DNA of 64,000 bases from Rhodopirellula baltica SH 1 (GCF_000196115.1 NC_005027.1:1736001-1800000); one strand, 5' to 3'; counted from the first letter of the stretch, positions 49,433 to 61,073 are shown. A program made the numbers and translations. The notes: generated by a model from the letters alone, not told the origin.

Positions 49433-49832
49433 GACACACCAATGAAGTTGTGAATATGTGAGACAGAAAAGGCCTTCGTCTCAATCCAACACTCTTCTCA
49501 TCGGCAAAGTCGGCCTGTTTGGTCCACTCTTCGACGCTCGGACTGTGTATCAATTGTCCGAAGGCAATGGATCGGTTCGATGTCGAACGCGATCCATTGC
49601 GCAATCGCTGGATTGTGACACTGAAACCTAGGTTGCGATTTGTGTGTCGGCTGTCCGGGCAGTGAACAACCGTCCCGCAGAGGCGGAAAGACAGGCAGTC
49701 TGAGAGAGATGTTCCGAATGCGCCGGATTTCGGTTTTCCTGACGTTTTGCCGAGAAGGGGCGGAGTAGCTTCAAATCAGCGCATGCCGCGATGTTTGAAA
49801 GTCGAAACCGGCTAAATGTTCGGTGGGCGCAT
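49433..49832. other. Leader and promoter region of fliD
   Basis: About 400 bases upstream of fliD with no gene seen. A sigma-28-like -10 candidate is the only regulatory hint. Confidence 0.35.
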
Positions 49833-49896
49833 AAAAAACGAGACGGTGTCTCCGCCAAACCACCCCCGGACGAGGCGGCTCGGCGGGAACACCGTC
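49833..49896 (-). terminator. Intrinsic terminator of the Tyr-rich protein gene at 50015
   Basis: A 15-bp stem with two mismatches (49842-49856 with 49882-49896) followed on the minus strand by six T (49833-49838). It lies 119 bases past the stop. The tail TTTTTTATGCG also follows the terminator at 38272. Confidence 0.7.
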
Positions 49897-50014
49897 CCGA
49901 AATGTCGTCAGTCTTGATGTCGGAAACGGTCAAAGCCGTCCGATTGCTGTTCGCTCGATTGCGTCGATGCAACCGAGTGAATCAGCGTTGATTTGTGTCA
50001 AATTCGGTGATTGC

Positions 50015-50395
50015 TCACCAAGGGCCTCGGACGTAGTACACGCCGAATTGGTCCGTGTGACTTGGCCAGTTGGGAGTCGGTTGGAAACGACCCGGAGCAG
50101 CCGCTCCAGGTGTGCTGGCACTGCGACCGTACTGGTGATAAATCGGGTGATTCGTGTTTTGGCTGACGCCCCACGAATACGTTTGTCGAAGGTGAGCGGT
50201 TGGTGGAACGACCAGTGCCGTCGGTTGCCCGTACGGTGCGTAGTAGTAGTTGCCGTGCCAAGCACGCGTTTGAGCGAAGTTGTGGTTCCAAACTTGGGTC
50301 ACCGCGTAAGGGTCACCTGCTTGGGCTTCTTCGGTTGAACCGGCCAAGCCGCTGAAAGCAGCCAAGGCGGCGAGACAAAGGACGATGCGTTTCAT
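50015..50395 (-). CDS. Small secreted Tyr-rich protein
   Basis: ATG 50395 gives 126 residues with a signal peptide (MKRIVLCLAALAAFSGLAGS). The mature part is rich in Tyr, His, Pro and Asn (NYYYAPYGQPTALVVPP) and contains no known domain. It lies downstream of another Tyr-rich secreted protein gene on the same strand and ends at a strong hairpin. Low-complexity surface or envelope roles are possible, but no function can be given. Confidence 0.72.
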   Translation of the reverse strand: MKRIVLCLAALAAFSGLAGSTEEAQAGDPYAVTQVWNHNFAQTRAWHGNYYYAPYGQPTALVVPPTAHLRQTYSWGVSQNTNHPIYHQYGRSASTPGAAAPGRFQPTPNWPSHTDQFGVYYVRGPW

Positions 50396-50493
50396 GGCTC
50401 GGGGATCCTCGAGGACGGTGGATTTGGCAGCAACCATTCGCTGCGACGAACGGACAGGGGGAGTCCGTTCTGCCAATGAGTCAGGTGGCTGGA

Positions 50494-51042
50494 TCAGCGA
50501 GGCAAACGCAACGTGTTCCAGTAGAAATTGCTGGCAGCTTGACGAACCGGTGGGCTGTAATAGATCGCTCGAGTTCGGCTCATTCCACGACCATTGTCAT
50601 AATAGTTGTGGTAGCGGTCTTTGTGCCAATAAAGCATTTCGTGGGGATAGAAAGGCTGATACGTCAGGTAGGTCTGCCCGACATTTGGAGGAACCGGCAC
50701 AGGCGACACGTACATTTGTGCGTTCGCTGCGTTGGCCGGGCCTTGGGTGTAGTAGTTGTAGAACAGGTCGGGCTGTCCATACTCGCGGCCTTGAACGCCG
50801 ACTTCACCGGACGCTCCGCCACAATCGCCGCTCGCACATCCACCGGTTTCGCTGGTGCCGACAACGGTGTCGCTGATGACTTGCGAGCTGACGATGTGTT
50901 CGCCTTGTGCCATTGCGGCGGGAGCCAGCAAGGTGATGCTGGCGGTGCCGATGGCGATCGCTGCTACGGTGCGTGAGCGTCGGGTGATTTGTGTGGCGAT
51001 TGTTTGGGCCGTCGCTACGGCTGCTTTCCAATTTCGCTTCAT
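50494..51042 (-). CDS. Secreted Tyr-rich protein
   Basis: ATG 51042 gives 182 residues and is preceded by AGGAGG at a normal distance. A long basic N-terminal stretch leads into a hydrophobic segment (TVAAIAIGTASITLLAPAAM) ending near AMAQGEH. The mature part is rich in Tyr (HKDRYHNYYDNGRGMSRTRA) and contains CASGDCGG. It is 98 bases upstream of the next Tyr-rich gene, so they probably form one unit. No family is recognised. Confidence 0.75.
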   Translation of the reverse strand: MKRNWKAAVATAQTIATQITRRSRTVAAIAIGTASITLLAPAAMAQGEHIVSSQVISDTVVGTSETGGCASGDCGGASGEVGVQGREYGQPDLFYNYYTQGPANAANAQMYVSPVPVPPNVGQTYLTYQPFYPHEMLYWHKDRYHNYYDNGRGMSRTRAIYYSPPVRQAASNFYWNTLRLPR

Positions 51043-51375
51043 CTCGCGTTCCTCCTCGAACGACGACGGACCAGGTGTCTGGCTTTTGGTTTCGACGCGA
51101 ATCGAGAGGAAAAACAGCCGATACTGTTGCGGCGTGATGATCGCGACAGATGGCGAAGTTCGCCCAGCAGGCACGTTTCGCCTAGCTCAGACGAGCTTTT
51201 CCAAACCAATTCGGCGACCGATGCGAATCAAACGCGGTAATCCGCGGTTTCGCTAACAACCCCGTGGTCGCTATAACCCCCAAACTCGCAGGCTGATCTG
51301 CAAGTCCGCTTTTCATTCGCTTTCTGTTCTCAGCTCCTCACAACGAACGTCCCCAACGATTTAGGTTGATTCCGC
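51043..51375. other. Intergenic region, no gene seen
   Basis: About 333 bases between the divergent Tyr-rich gene and the topoisomerase A gene. It must hold both promoters; no clear structure is seen. Confidence 0.4.
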
Positions 51376-53853
51376 GTGGCGAAACGTCGCAAAACATCCA
51401 GTTCCGCATCCAGTCGCTCCAAACGGGGCAAAGCCGATCCGTTCGATGAATCGCTGTTGGCAGAGATTCAGAACATTCCGCTGCGATTCGCGGCCCAAGA
51501 TCGCTATTTGAATTACTCGCTTTCGGTCATCACCAGCCGAGCGCTGCCGGATGTCCGCGACGGACTCAAACCGGTTCAGCGGCGTGTTCTCTATACGATG
51601 TCGCTTCTTAGGCTTGATTCCTCGGCCAAACACAGTAAGTGTGCGAAGGTCGTCGGAGACGTGATGGGTAAGTACCACCCCCACGGTGATAGTTCGATTT
51701 ACGAAGCGCTCGTTCGGATGAGCCAATCGTTTTCGCTGCGTATGCCGATGATCGACGGCAGCGGAAACTTCGGCAGCATCGACGGCGACAATGCCGCGGC
51801 AATGCGATACACCGAGTGCCGGATGACGCCGATCGCGTCGGAGGTTCTGGCGGATCTATCCAGCCGAACGGTGGCCTTCAAACCCAACTACGACGGCACG
51901 CGAGAAGAGCCCGTCGTGCTGCCTTCCCGCGTTCCCAGTTTGCTGGTCAACGGAGCGACGGGAATTGCGGTCGGGATGGCGACGAACATCCCGCCGCACA
52001 ACCTTAAAGAGGTTTGCAACGCGCTGCTGAAGTTGCTGGCCAATCCGGAAATCAAGGACTACCAATTGGTCGCCGGAGACGCGATTCAGGGTCCCGATTT
52101 CCCCACCGGTGGCCACATCACCAACACCAAAGAAGAGCTTCGCGAAATCTATGCGACGGGAACGGGCACGATCAAGCTGCGTGGCGTCGCCGAAGTTGCG
52201 GAGAAGTCTCGCACGGGCGACACGCTCCGGATCACCGAGATCCCATTCGGCGTCAACAAAGCAGCGATGGTGGAGCGAATCGCTGAGCTGGTCTACAGCA
52301 GCAAGCTTCCACTCGTGCAAGAAGTTCGCGACCTTTCAACCGAAGACATCCGTGTCGATCTGTTGCTGAAAAAGAACGCCGACGCCGACAAGGTGCTCGC
52401 GTATCTCTACAAGCACACTCCGCTGCAAACCAACTTCAACGTCAACCTGACTTGTTTGACGCCGACTGAAAACCCAGAAGTCGGTGCGCCAAAACGTCTC
52501 GGTTTGAAGGAGATCCTGTGGTACTTCTTGCACTTCCGTTTGGACGTGCTGACCGCGCGACTGACCAACGAATTGCGAGCCCTCGAGAAACGGATTCACA
52601 TCCTCGAAGGTTTGGCGTTGATCTTCGATGCTCTCGACGAGATCATCAAAATCATCCGCAGCAGCGAAGGCAAAGCCGACGCGGCGGAAAAGATCATGAA
52701 GCGGTTTCCGGTCAAAGAACTCACGCCTGCCCAGGCACGTCGCAAGACGCGAGCCTCAAATGGGCTTGATGCGGAGCAGACTGATGCGATTCTGGAGTTG
52801 AAGCTGTATCGACTGGCACGTTTGGAAATCAACGTCGTGCTGGACGAACTGAAGAAGAAACGCAAACGAGTCGACGAGATCAACAAATTGCTGGCTGATG
52901 ACCGCGACGATTACACGTCGTCCGGGCGTTGGGCGATCATCAAAGAAGAACTGCAGTCCCTGATTTCGGATTACGGCAACACTCCCGCTGGTCGCCGACG
53001 CAGCACGATCGTGGTGCCGACGGAAGAGGTGGAGTACACCGAAGAGGACTTTATCGTCGCCGAAGATTGCCATGTGATGGTCACCGTCGACGGGTGGGTC
53101 AAGCGGCAAAAACAGATCGCCGATCCGTCCAAGAGTCGTCTGCGTCAGGGCGATGCGGTGCTGGCGTGTGTCGCCGGAAACACACGAACCACGCTCGCGT
53201 TCTTCAGCAGTTTGGGCGTTTGCTACACCGCTCGGATGATCGATATTCCTGCCTCAACGGGATTTGGCGAGCCAATTCAAAAGCTATTCAAGTTCAAAGA
53301 CGGCGAACGAATCATCGCGGCTCTATCGATGGATCCGCGAATTCTTGGCGACATCAGCGAAGACCCCAAGGGCAACTACTACCCCGCGACGCACGCTCTT
53401 GCCGCGTCAACGGATGGGTATGCTTTGCGGTTTGGTCTGCAACCTTTCGCTGAACCGTCGACACGTGCCGGCCGTAAATTTGCTCGGGTGAAACCAGGTG
53501 CCAGCATCGTCGACGTTGTTCCCATCGCGGGAACCGAAACGGTCTTGGCGGTCTCTGCGGACGCAAGAGCGATGGTGTGTCCTGCCGATGAGATCAACTA
53601 TCTGTCCGGCGCCGGCAAAGGTGTGCTGCTGTTGAAATTGGCGGCGAGCGACAAGTTGCTCGGATTCAAACCCTCGACCGGTGACCGCGATTTGCTCAAC
53701 GTGGTGACCAACCGTGGTGCCAAGAAAACGGTATCGACGGCGAAGTACCGGACGACATCACGAGGTGGACGCGGCATCGAACTGCAGAAGAACGGAAAGA
53801 TCGCCGAGATCGTTCGCGATCCAATCGAGCCACCTCCGATTTTTGAAGACTGA
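51376..53853 (+). CDS. Type IIA DNA topoisomerase subunit A (GyrA/ParC)
   Basis: 825 residues from GTG 51376. The N-terminal cleavage domain has [19 protein letters not shown] and [19 protein letters not shown]; the active Tyr is Tyr145. The ID-Gly-rich NFGSIDGDN is GyrA-like, but the helix after the Ser-Ser pair has Glu where GyrA has Asp, as in ParC. A coiled coil ([20 protein letters not shown]) precedes the C-terminal beta-pinwheel. A GyrA-box-like SRGGRGIE lies near residue 793, not at the start of the pinwheel as in GyrA. With the B subunit gene just downstream it forms gyrase or topoisomerase IV; the two cannot be separated by reading. Confidence 0.93.
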   Translation: MAKRRKTSSSASSRSKRGKADPFDESLLAEIQNIPLRFAAQDRYLNYSLSVITSRALPDVRDGLKPVQRRVLYTMSLLRLDSSAKHSKCAKVVGDVMGKYHPHGDSSIYEALVRMSQSFSLRMPMIDGSGNFGSIDGDNAAAMRYTECRMTPIASEVLADLSSRTVAFKPNYDGTREEPVVLPSRVPSLLVNGATGIAVGMATNIPPHNLKEVCNALLKLLANPEIKDYQLVAGDAIQGPDFPTGGHITNTKEELREIYATGTGTIKLRGVAEVAEKSRTGDTLRITEIPFGVNKAAMVERIAELVYSSKLPLVQEVRDLSTEDIRVDLLLKKNADADKVLAYLYKHTPLQTNFNVNLTCLTPTENPEVGAPKRLGLKEILWYFLHFRLDVLTARLTNELRALEKRIHILEGLALIFDALDEIIKIIRSSEGKADAAEKIMKRFPVKELTPAQARRKTRASNGLDAEQTDAILELKLYRLARLEINVVLDELKKKRKRVDEINKLLADDRDDYTSSGRWAIIKEELQSLISDYGNTPAGRRRSTIVVPTEEVEYTEEDFIVAEDCHVMVTVDGWVKRQKQIADPSKSRLRQGDAVLACVAGNTRTTLAFFSSLGVCYTARMIDIPASTGFGEPIQKLFKFKDGERIIAALSMDPRILGDISEDPKGNYYPATHALAASTDGYALRFGLQPFAEPSTRAGRKFARVKPGASIVDVVPIAGTETVLAVSADARAMVCPADEINYLSGAGKGVLLLKLAASDKLLGFKPSTGDRDLLNVVTNRGAKKTVSTAKYRTTSRGGRGIELQKNGKIAEIVRDPIEPPPIFED

Positions 53854-53941
53854 CGCCACTTCGCGTGGCCAACCGTTGTTCAGGTCGCCAACCTGAACGC
53901 ACTCACTCATCCCATCCTTCGACTTCCAACGTCTTCTCTTC

Positions 53942-55855
53942 ATGTCCGTTGCACCGAAAGAATACAACGCCAAAAACATCACCGCTCTGGAAGGCCTCGA
54001 GCCTGTCCGCAAGCGTCCGGGCATGTACATCGGTGGTGTCGGCTCGGCTGGTCTTCACCATTTGATCTGGGAAATCGTTGACAATTCCGTCGACGAGGCC
54101 ATGAATGGTCACGCGTCGGAAATTACCGTGACGCTGCATAAAGACGGCGAAACGGTATCGGTCAGCGACAACGGCCGTGGAATTCCCGTCGATAAACACC
54201 CCAAGACGAAGAAGTCAGCCTTGGAAATGGTGCTGACGGTATTGCACGCCGGTGGCAAGTTCGAAGGCGACAACTACAAGACGTCCGGTGGTTTGCACGG
54301 GGTCGGTGCGTCGGTCGTCAATGCACTGAGCAAAGAACTCGTCGCGATTGTCAAACGCGATGGCGTTCAATACCGGATGGCTTTCAGTCGCGGTCAAGCG
54401 ACTTCAAAGTTGCAGAAACTCCGCGGCACCATCCGCGGTACAGGAACCTCCATCACTTTCACTCCCGATCCAACGATCTTCCCACGCACGACATTCAACG
54501 GGGACACGATCAAGCAACGCCTGGAAACGGCCAGCTTCTTGCATCGCGGTGTGAAGGTCACTTATATCGATGAAGTCGCGAAGACGCGTGACACGTTTTT
54601 GCACGAAAACGGCATCGTCGATTACCTCGGCAAAGTCATCAAGGAACGCGAGGCTCGCACGATTCATGAAGCTCCGTTCACCTACCGAGTGGACGACGAA
54701 GATCGGGTGGAAGTCACGCTCCAGTGGACGGAATCGACCGACGAACACGTTCGCAGTTACGTCAACGGAATTCCAACCGGCAGCGGCGGCACCCACGAAA
54801 ACGGTTTTCGCGGTGGCGTTGTTAAAGCGGTTCGAAACCACGTTGACACGCACAGTCTGACTCCTCGCGGTGTGAAGATCACGCACGAAGACATTCGCGA
54901 AGGACTGATTGCGATCGTTTCGATCTTCGTCGCCGAGCCTCAGTTCCAAGGTCAAACAAAGGATCGTTTGAACAACCCAGAAGCTCACGGGTTGGTTGAA
55001 TCAGGTGTCCGAAGTGCGATGGAACAATGGCTGAACAACAATCCCTCGGTCGCCGATGCGGTGATCGCGCGGATTGTCGCCGCCGCAAGAGCTCGCGCCG
55101 CATCGCGTGCCGCCAGCGAAGCCGTTTCGCGAAAAGGTGGCTCGAAGCGAACGTTGTTGCCCGGCAAACTTTCGGATTGCGTGTCCGGCGGCAAAGGCAA
55201 GTCCGAGTTGTTCATCGTCGAAGGTGATTCGGCAGGCGGGAGTGCCAAGCAAGGTCGCGATCGGAACTGCCAAGCCATCCTTCCGCTGCGAGGGAAGGTG
55301 CTGAACACCGAGTCGGCGACGCTGAAGAAGATTCTGGACAACAAAGAAATCCAGGACATGATCGCGTCCCTGGGTTGCGGCATCGGTCCGTCGCTCAACC
55401 TGGCGAATTTGCGTTATGACCGCATCATCTTGTTGGCAGATGCTGACAGCGATGGTCACCACATCACGACGTTGTTGTTGACGTTCTTCTACCGCCACAT
55501 GCCAGCCTTGATAGCGGATGGTCGATTGTTCATTGCGGTTCCTCCGCTTTATCGAATCGACATCGGCAAAGAAACGTTTTGGGCGGCGGACGAAGAAGAT
55601 CGCGAGCGAATTTTGGCGGAGCACAATGGTCGAGCGAATCCGGAGATCACACGTTTCAAAGGCTTGGGTGAGATGATGCCCAAAGTCCTATGGAATACGA
55701 CGCTGGATCCGACCAAGCGGACGTTGTTGAAGGTCGAGATCGATGACCACTTGGAAACCGATCGCACGATCAGCGATTTGATGGGACGCGACGCATCGGC
55801 GCGGTTTCGGTTCATCATGGAACGAGCCGAAGACGCCAGCGAAATCGACGTGTAG
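53942..55855 (+). CDS. Type IIA DNA topoisomerase subunit B (GyrB/ParE)
   Basis: 637 residues, the short Gram-positive-like length. The GHKL ATPase domain shows EIVDNSVDEAMNG, DNGRGIPVDKHPK and GGLHGVGASVVNALS, with QTK in FQGQTKDRL. The TOPRIM domain has EGDSAGGSAKQGRDR, AILPLRGKVLN and LLADADSDGHHI (metal-binding Asp residues). It pairs with the A subunit 88 bases upstream, and the two are probably co-expressed. It hydrolyses ATP to drive DNA strand passage. The phenotype (gyrase or decatenase) depends on the A subunit. Confidence 0.94.
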   Translation: MSVAPKEYNAKNITALEGLEPVRKRPGMYIGGVGSAGLHHLIWEIVDNSVDEAMNGHASEITVTLHKDGETVSVSDNGRGIPVDKHPKTKKSALEMVLTVLHAGGKFEGDNYKTSGGLHGVGASVVNALSKELVAIVKRDGVQYRMAFSRGQATSKLQKLRGTIRGTGTSITFTPDPTIFPRTTFNGDTIKQRLETASFLHRGVKVTYIDEVAKTRDTFLHENGIVDYLGKVIKEREARTIHEAPFTYRVDDEDRVEVTLQWTESTDEHVRSYVNGIPTGSGGTHENGFRGGVVKAVRNHVDTHSLTPRGVKITHEDIREGLIAIVSIFVAEPQFQGQTKDRLNNPEAHGLVESGVRSAMEQWLNNNPSVADAVIARIVAAARARAASRAASEAVSRKGGSKRTLLPGKLSDCVSGGKGKSELFIVEGDSAGGSAKQGRDRNCQAILPLRGKVLNTESATLKKILDNKEIQDMIASLGCGIGPSLNLANLRYDRIILLADADSDGHHITTLLLTFFYRHMPALIADGRLFIAVPPLYRIDIGKETFWAADEEDRERILAEHNGRANPEITRFKGLGEMMPKVLWNTTLDPTKRTLLKVEIDDHLETDRTISDLMGRDASARFRFIMERAEDASEIDV

Positions 55856-55895
55856 GGCAGCTCGCCTGGAAATGGTTCCGTACCTTGGCCTGCCT

Positions 55896-55947
55896 AGCAG
55901 CCTATTGATTTAGTCGTATACCGAGTGACAACAATTAGCCGATGGGC
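55896..55947 (+). repeat. REP-like repeat, family B, copy 2
   Basis: About 52 bases that match the reverse complement of the units at 43096 and 60987, sharing TTGATTTAGTCG and CCGATGGGCG with the latter. It lies between the topoisomerase B stop and the 18-bp inverted repeat around the IS110 transposase. Confidence 0.6.
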
Positions 55948-56149
55948 GGTGGCCGAATGGCACTTACTTCACACCCCCTCAAGGAGGTTGTGAATTTTTA
56001 CGTGCATCGCCAGTAACGCCTTGAGAACCCCGCCCGTGCAGCGGGAGGGGTCGGAAAGCGAGCGTTCAGCGAGATTTCCGGGGGAGGGCAATCCGCGCCG
56101 TTTTCCATGCTCGGCCCCCTCCCTCGCGTACGCCTGAACGGCGTCGCTC

Positions 56150-57407
<1,258 letters not shown>

Positions 57408-57822
57408 TCCACCCAAGCGTCGCCGCGAGTCCCTTTTGCCGAGCCCGATCGAGGTCGCACCGCCACAGGCAACCATCACCCGAGGCGAAAAGGGGGCAAC
57501 CGGCCATCGAAACAAGCCCGACAACCGGCTGCCCGACGTACTCGCGTGTTGCCACGCGGTACCAGTTTGCAAGTTTAATCAAAGCGAGCTTTTACCCAAG
57601 AGCCCGCCGTTAAGATGCTGCGCAGAGAACGCCATGGAATCAAAAATTTTATGATTTTTGATCGCTGACACTTGCCAGATTCATTACGGTCGCTCCCCAG
57701 GGGCGAGGGTGAAGTTGTAAAGTAAGTGCCATTCGGCGTTAGCCCCGGTTGGCGTCTGACTAACCGGCGCTAACGCGGTTCGGCTCATCCAATCAACAGG
57801 CTGCTAGGCCGTCGAGGAAACG
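57408..57822. other. Right flank of IS110 element and REP-like hairpin
   Basis: No gene is seen. The region holds an AT-rich hairpin (57639-57662), the right inner inverted repeat, a 13-bp hairpin with one mismatch (57738-57750 with 57762-57774) and the right outer inverted repeat, ending 13 bases before the aroK stop. Confidence 0.5.
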
Positions 57823-58386
57823 CTAGCTGAGGTCGGCTTGTCCGATGCTGGACGGCGCCGCCTTCAAAACCTCTGTCAATATCTCGTCCATGTTCCGGTG
57901 GCTTGTGTCAATTCGCAAGTCAGCCGATGCACGATAGAGCGGTTCGCGATGGCTCATCACGGATTGGACTTCGTCAAAAACGGATTGGTCAGTCAGTGAA
58001 GGCCGTCGATCGGCCGTCGTCGCGTCACCGGCCAAGCGGGCGACCAGGACATCTGGTTCGGCGTCCAGCCAAACGCACCAGCCTGAATTCGCGATGATGT
58101 TCCGGTTTGCTTCGCGAAGGATGGTGCCTCCGCCAAGCGCGATCACATGTTGCGGTCGCCTGGAAACTTCCATCAAAGCGGCTTCTTCCCGGTCGCGAAA
58201 ACCGACTTCGGTTTCATTCGCGAAGATTTCGGCGATGGATTTGCCTGCGGTCGTTTCGATCACATCGTCCAAGTCGACTGAGGGCAGAGACAGCTTCTGC
58301 GCTAAAAGTTTCGCAAGCGTACTTTTGCCGCACCCACGGTAGCCGGTCAAATAGAGGTGCTGAGGTTTCACTTCGTCGTTGTTCAT
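57823..58386 (-). CDS. aroK: Shikimate kinase
   Basis: ATG 58386 gives 187 residues. The P-loop GYRGCGKSTLAKLLA, the shikimate-binding SVDLDDVIE, FRDREEAAL and GGGTILRE are diagnostic, and DRRPSL supplies the lid arginines. It phosphorylates shikimate in aromatic amino acid synthesis and acts in the cytosol. It diverges from the membrane protein at 58440, with only 53 bases between the starts. Confidence 0.94.
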   Translation of the reverse strand: MNNDEVKPQHLYLTGYRGCGKSTLAKLLAQKLSLPSVDLDDVIETTAGKSIAEIFANETEVGFRDREEAALMEVSRRPQHVIALGGGTILREANRNIIANSGWCVWLDAEPDVLVARLAGDATTADRRPSLTDQSVFDEVQSVMSHREPLYRASADLRIDTSHRNMDEILTEVLKAAPSSIGQADLS

Positions 58387-58439
58387 GATGCGAAACGCTA
58401 CCAGCCCACGGTTTGATTGAGAAGTCCGAAGGGAACAAG

Positions 58440-59744
58440 ATGAGTTGGATTGCAAAAGTAACGTTGGCCGTGGTGCTGATCATCGGGTTGGGCGTTCAAG
58501 CCACCGGGCAGAACGACCGCGCAGAAGTTATTGGCGATGATACTTCTCAGGTGGATCCGGTACCTGCCGCTCGCACTCCATCCGCGGTCGATGCAGAAGA
58601 CGTTCCGAAAGCACTGGAGGGCGAATTCGACACGCGAGACATCGCCGCCGCGACGGCTTGGGCGGATCAATTGCATTTAGCGGATTGGTTGGGTCCGCTC
58701 GCTCCTTTGGCGTTGTCACCCTTCTTTGGCGTCGCTTGTTTGTCGGGTTTGTCGTTGTGGGGCCCGGATTGGATCACCGACAATGCGTTGTTGGGGTCAG
58801 CCGGACCGCTTCGCAGCGTTCCGCTGTTCGCCGTCTTTTCTGCTCTGGCGGTTTTGACCAGCATTCCACGCTTGTCAAAAGTCAGCAAACCGTTTGCCCA
58901 AGCGATGGATCAGTTGGAGGCTTACTCGGTCATCGTGATTTTGTTGGCGATCAAAATCACCGCTTCGATGACCGCGGAATCAGTAGGAACCAACGAGGCT
59001 CAGTTGGCGGCCGAAGCGATGCCCGTTTATACGGCGGGCATTTTTAGTTTCACCGCCAATGCGTTGTTGCTGGTCGCGATGACGGTCAACGTGTTGGTCA
59101 TCAACAGCGTCAAATTCTTCTTCGAGTTTCTGGTTTGGTTGACTCCGTTTCCAACCGTCGACGCAATCTTTGAGGTCTGCAACAAGTCGCTTTGTGCGGC
59201 TTTGATGGCTGTCTACGCGCTGAGCCCCACCCTGGCGACCGTGTTCAACTTCGCGATTCTATTTGTTGCAGCGTTGATTTTTCGCTGGGCCGCTCGCCGG
59301 GTGAAGTTCTACCGAACGATGTTGCTCGATCCGGTCCTGGCAAGGATCTGGCCCGGATTCGCGACACCGGACCCACGCGGTGTGATCGTGTTCGCACAAA
59401 GTGCCGTTGGTCCGTATCCTGCGAAAAGTTGCTTGCGATTGCGTCGCGGAGACGAAGGATGGTTGTTGACTCCCGCCACACCATGGTCGCCGCTGTCATG
59501 GGGATTGGGAGGCGACGGCCATGTTCTGCAATGTGGAACCTCGCCTCGATTGGTTCGCGGATGGCTGACCCACTCGATCCACGCCGAAGCGGACGACGAC
59601 ACCGTGGTGTTGTTGAAGGTCAGCCGACGTCATGACATGCACATGACGATCGTGTTGGAACAATGTGGTTTGATTGAACACACCGAAACGAACGAGTCGG
59701 CCGCAGACGCCGCGCCTCGCGACAATGCAATCGAATTTGCCTAG
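58440..59744 (+). CDS. Multi-pass membrane protein of unknown function
   Basis: ATG 58440 gives 434 residues with a signal-like N-terminus (WIAKVTLAVVLIIGLGVQA). About six to seven hydrophobic segments follow (LAPLALSPFFGVACLSGLSL, VPLFAVFSALAVLTSI, YSVIVILLAI, FTANALLLVAMTVNVLVI, FNFAILFVAALIF). A soluble C-terminal domain of about 150 residues carries CGTSPRLVRGWLTHSIHAEA. Family not recognised. An AAGG precedes the start. The gene is followed by the diadenylate cyclase gene on the same strand, but a link is not shown. Confidence 0.7.
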   Translation: MSWIAKVTLAVVLIIGLGVQATGQNDRAEVIGDDTSQVDPVPAARTPSAVDAEDVPKALEGEFDTRDIAAATAWADQLHLADWLGPLAPLALSPFFGVACLSGLSLWGPDWITDNALLGSAGPLRSVPLFAVFSALAVLTSIPRLSKVSKPFAQAMDQLEAYSVIVILLAIKITASMTAESVGTNEAQLAAEAMPVYTAGIFSFTANALLLVAMTVNVLVINSVKFFFEFLVWLTPFPTVDAIFEVCNKSLCAALMAVYALSPTLATVFNFAILFVAALIFRWAARRVKFYRTMLLDPVLARIWPGFATPDPRGVIVFAQSAVGPYPAKSCLRLRRGDEGWLLTPATPWSPLSWGLGGDGHVLQCGTSPRLVRGWLTHSIHAEADDDTVVLLKVSRRHDMHMTIVLEQCGLIEHTETNESAADAAPRDNAIEFA

Positions 59745-59927
59745 GCACCGAATCAGACCGATGGCATCGATCGACGATGCTCGATCAGAAACGACGCAAA
59801 AGTCGGGCTAAAACGGGCCTCAACCGGTCTCGGTCCTCTTTGGATGCAGACTCGGTTGGTCTAAAGTGGGGAGCACTGATTGTTCCCCTTGGTCGACCGC
59901 ATTGAATCCGGAGCTGCTGAAGACTCG

Positions 59928-60875
59928 ATGGCCACGCAACGTTTGACCAAGCAGAATGCCGCGATGATCTCGGCCGCCGTCGCACTTCGAGCTGATCGGA
60001 ACGCGGACGCCCTGTTGTTGTTGCTCGATGGCAGCACCGATTGGAAGCGAATCTCTGAGCTGACCGAGGCCAACGAAAATGTGGTCATCGTCGCCGTCGA
60101 TACGATCGAGGATTTGGACGGTGCCGCCGAAGCTGGTTTGAAGCCGCTGGCACTGAACAAAGAAAAGGCTCCGTTGCTTGAACGACTGCAAGAAGCATTG
60201 CTGGAAGCCGCCGCCGATGAGCTGATCAAAACCAACGGCGAAGTCGTCGCGGTTTACAGCGGATTCCAGCAAGGACGATTGGACTCGATCAGCCACCTGC
60301 AACTCGACGAGCGGATGCGTCGATTCACCGTTCGTGATTTGCAGACGCTCGAAAGCAGTGTCCCGCTGAAGACGATCAAAGCTGTCGTTGACCTGGCATC
60401 GCAAATTGGCCGAGAGGGTCGTGAAGGCAAAGCCGTTGGAACGATGTTCGTGGTCGGTGATCATCGCCGAGTCCTGGAGCACGCTAGCGATAGCGGCGCG
60501 GATCCATTTCGCGGGTACAACAAAAAGCACCGCAACATCTTGGACCCCAAAGTCCAGGAAGACGCCAAAGAGATCGCTCAACTCGACGGTGCCTTCGTGG
60601 TTACCTCGGACGGCATCATCGAACGAAGTCGTCAGATGCTGGAGGTTTCGCACGAAGACCTCAAGATGACCAAGGGACTCGGTTCCCGACACTGGGCCGC
60701 CGCCGCGATCACGCGAAAAACCAAAGCGGTCTCGGTCGTGGTTAGCCAATCGACCGGAACGGTGAGGCTGTACCAGAACGGATTTTTGATCCTGCAGATT
60801 GTCCCGATGGACAAAGCGATCAAGTGGCAGGAATTTGCTTTTGAGCCACCGCCGCAATCAGCGGACGAAAACTAG
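59928..60875 (+). CDS. Diadenylate cyclase (c-di-AMP synthase)
   Basis: 315 residues from ATG 59928; a TTG at 59880 would add 16. The C-terminal half is a DAC (DisA_N) domain: VGDHRRVLEHASDSGADPF, LDGAFVVTSDG (DGA motif, Asp220) and GLGSRHWAAAAITRKTKAVS. The second motif, usually RHR, is RHW (Arg254-His255-Trp256), a variant that could change nucleotide handling. The N-terminal half lacks transmembrane segments and resembles the unknown domain of DacB-unlike soluble cyclases. The enzyme makes c-di-AMP from two ATP. No phosphodiesterase or c-di-AMP receptor is seen nearby. Confidence 0.88.
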   Translation: MATQRLTKQNAAMISAAVALRADRNADALLLLLDGSTDWKRISELTEANENVVIVAVDTIEDLDGAAEAGLKPLALNKEKAPLLERLQEALLEAAADELIKTNGEVVAVYSGFQQGRLDSISHLQLDERMRRFTVRDLQTLESSVPLKTIKAVVDLASQIGREGREGKAVGTMFVVGDHRRVLEHASDSGADPFRGYNKKHRNILDPKVQEDAKEIAQLDGAFVVTSDGIIERSRQMLEVSHEDLKMTKGLGSRHWAAAAITRKTKAVSVVVSQSTGTVRLYQNGFLILQIVPMDKAIKWQEFAFEPPPQSADEN

Positions 60876-60986
60876 GCGTCTTCGTCCTATTGGGCAGGTC
60901 CACCTGGACTCGCCACTGATTTCACGCCGAAACGGCGATCTTCGATCGCGTCGCCCACGGTTGCCACACAAAAACCGGGGCTGACG

Positions 60987-61036
60987 CCCATCGGCTAATG
61001 GTTGTGATCCAGTATGCGACTAAATCAACAGCCCGC
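60987..61036 (-). repeat. REP-like repeat, family B, copy 3
   Basis: A 50-base unit between the convergent cyclase and map genes. On the reverse strand it matches the unit at 55896 in about 80% of positions by eye. Confidence 0.6.
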
Positions 61037-61073
61037 TGATGCCCGAACGGCTGAGCTGAATGCCGCCGTCCGT

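Noticed and set aside
49498..49505. Sigma-28-like -10 box before fliD
   Set aside because: No acceptable -35 at the right distance, so not listed as a promoter.
59820..60857. Minus-strand open frame of 345 codons
   Set aside because: Antisense to the diadenylate cyclase, whose motifs are clear on the plus strand.
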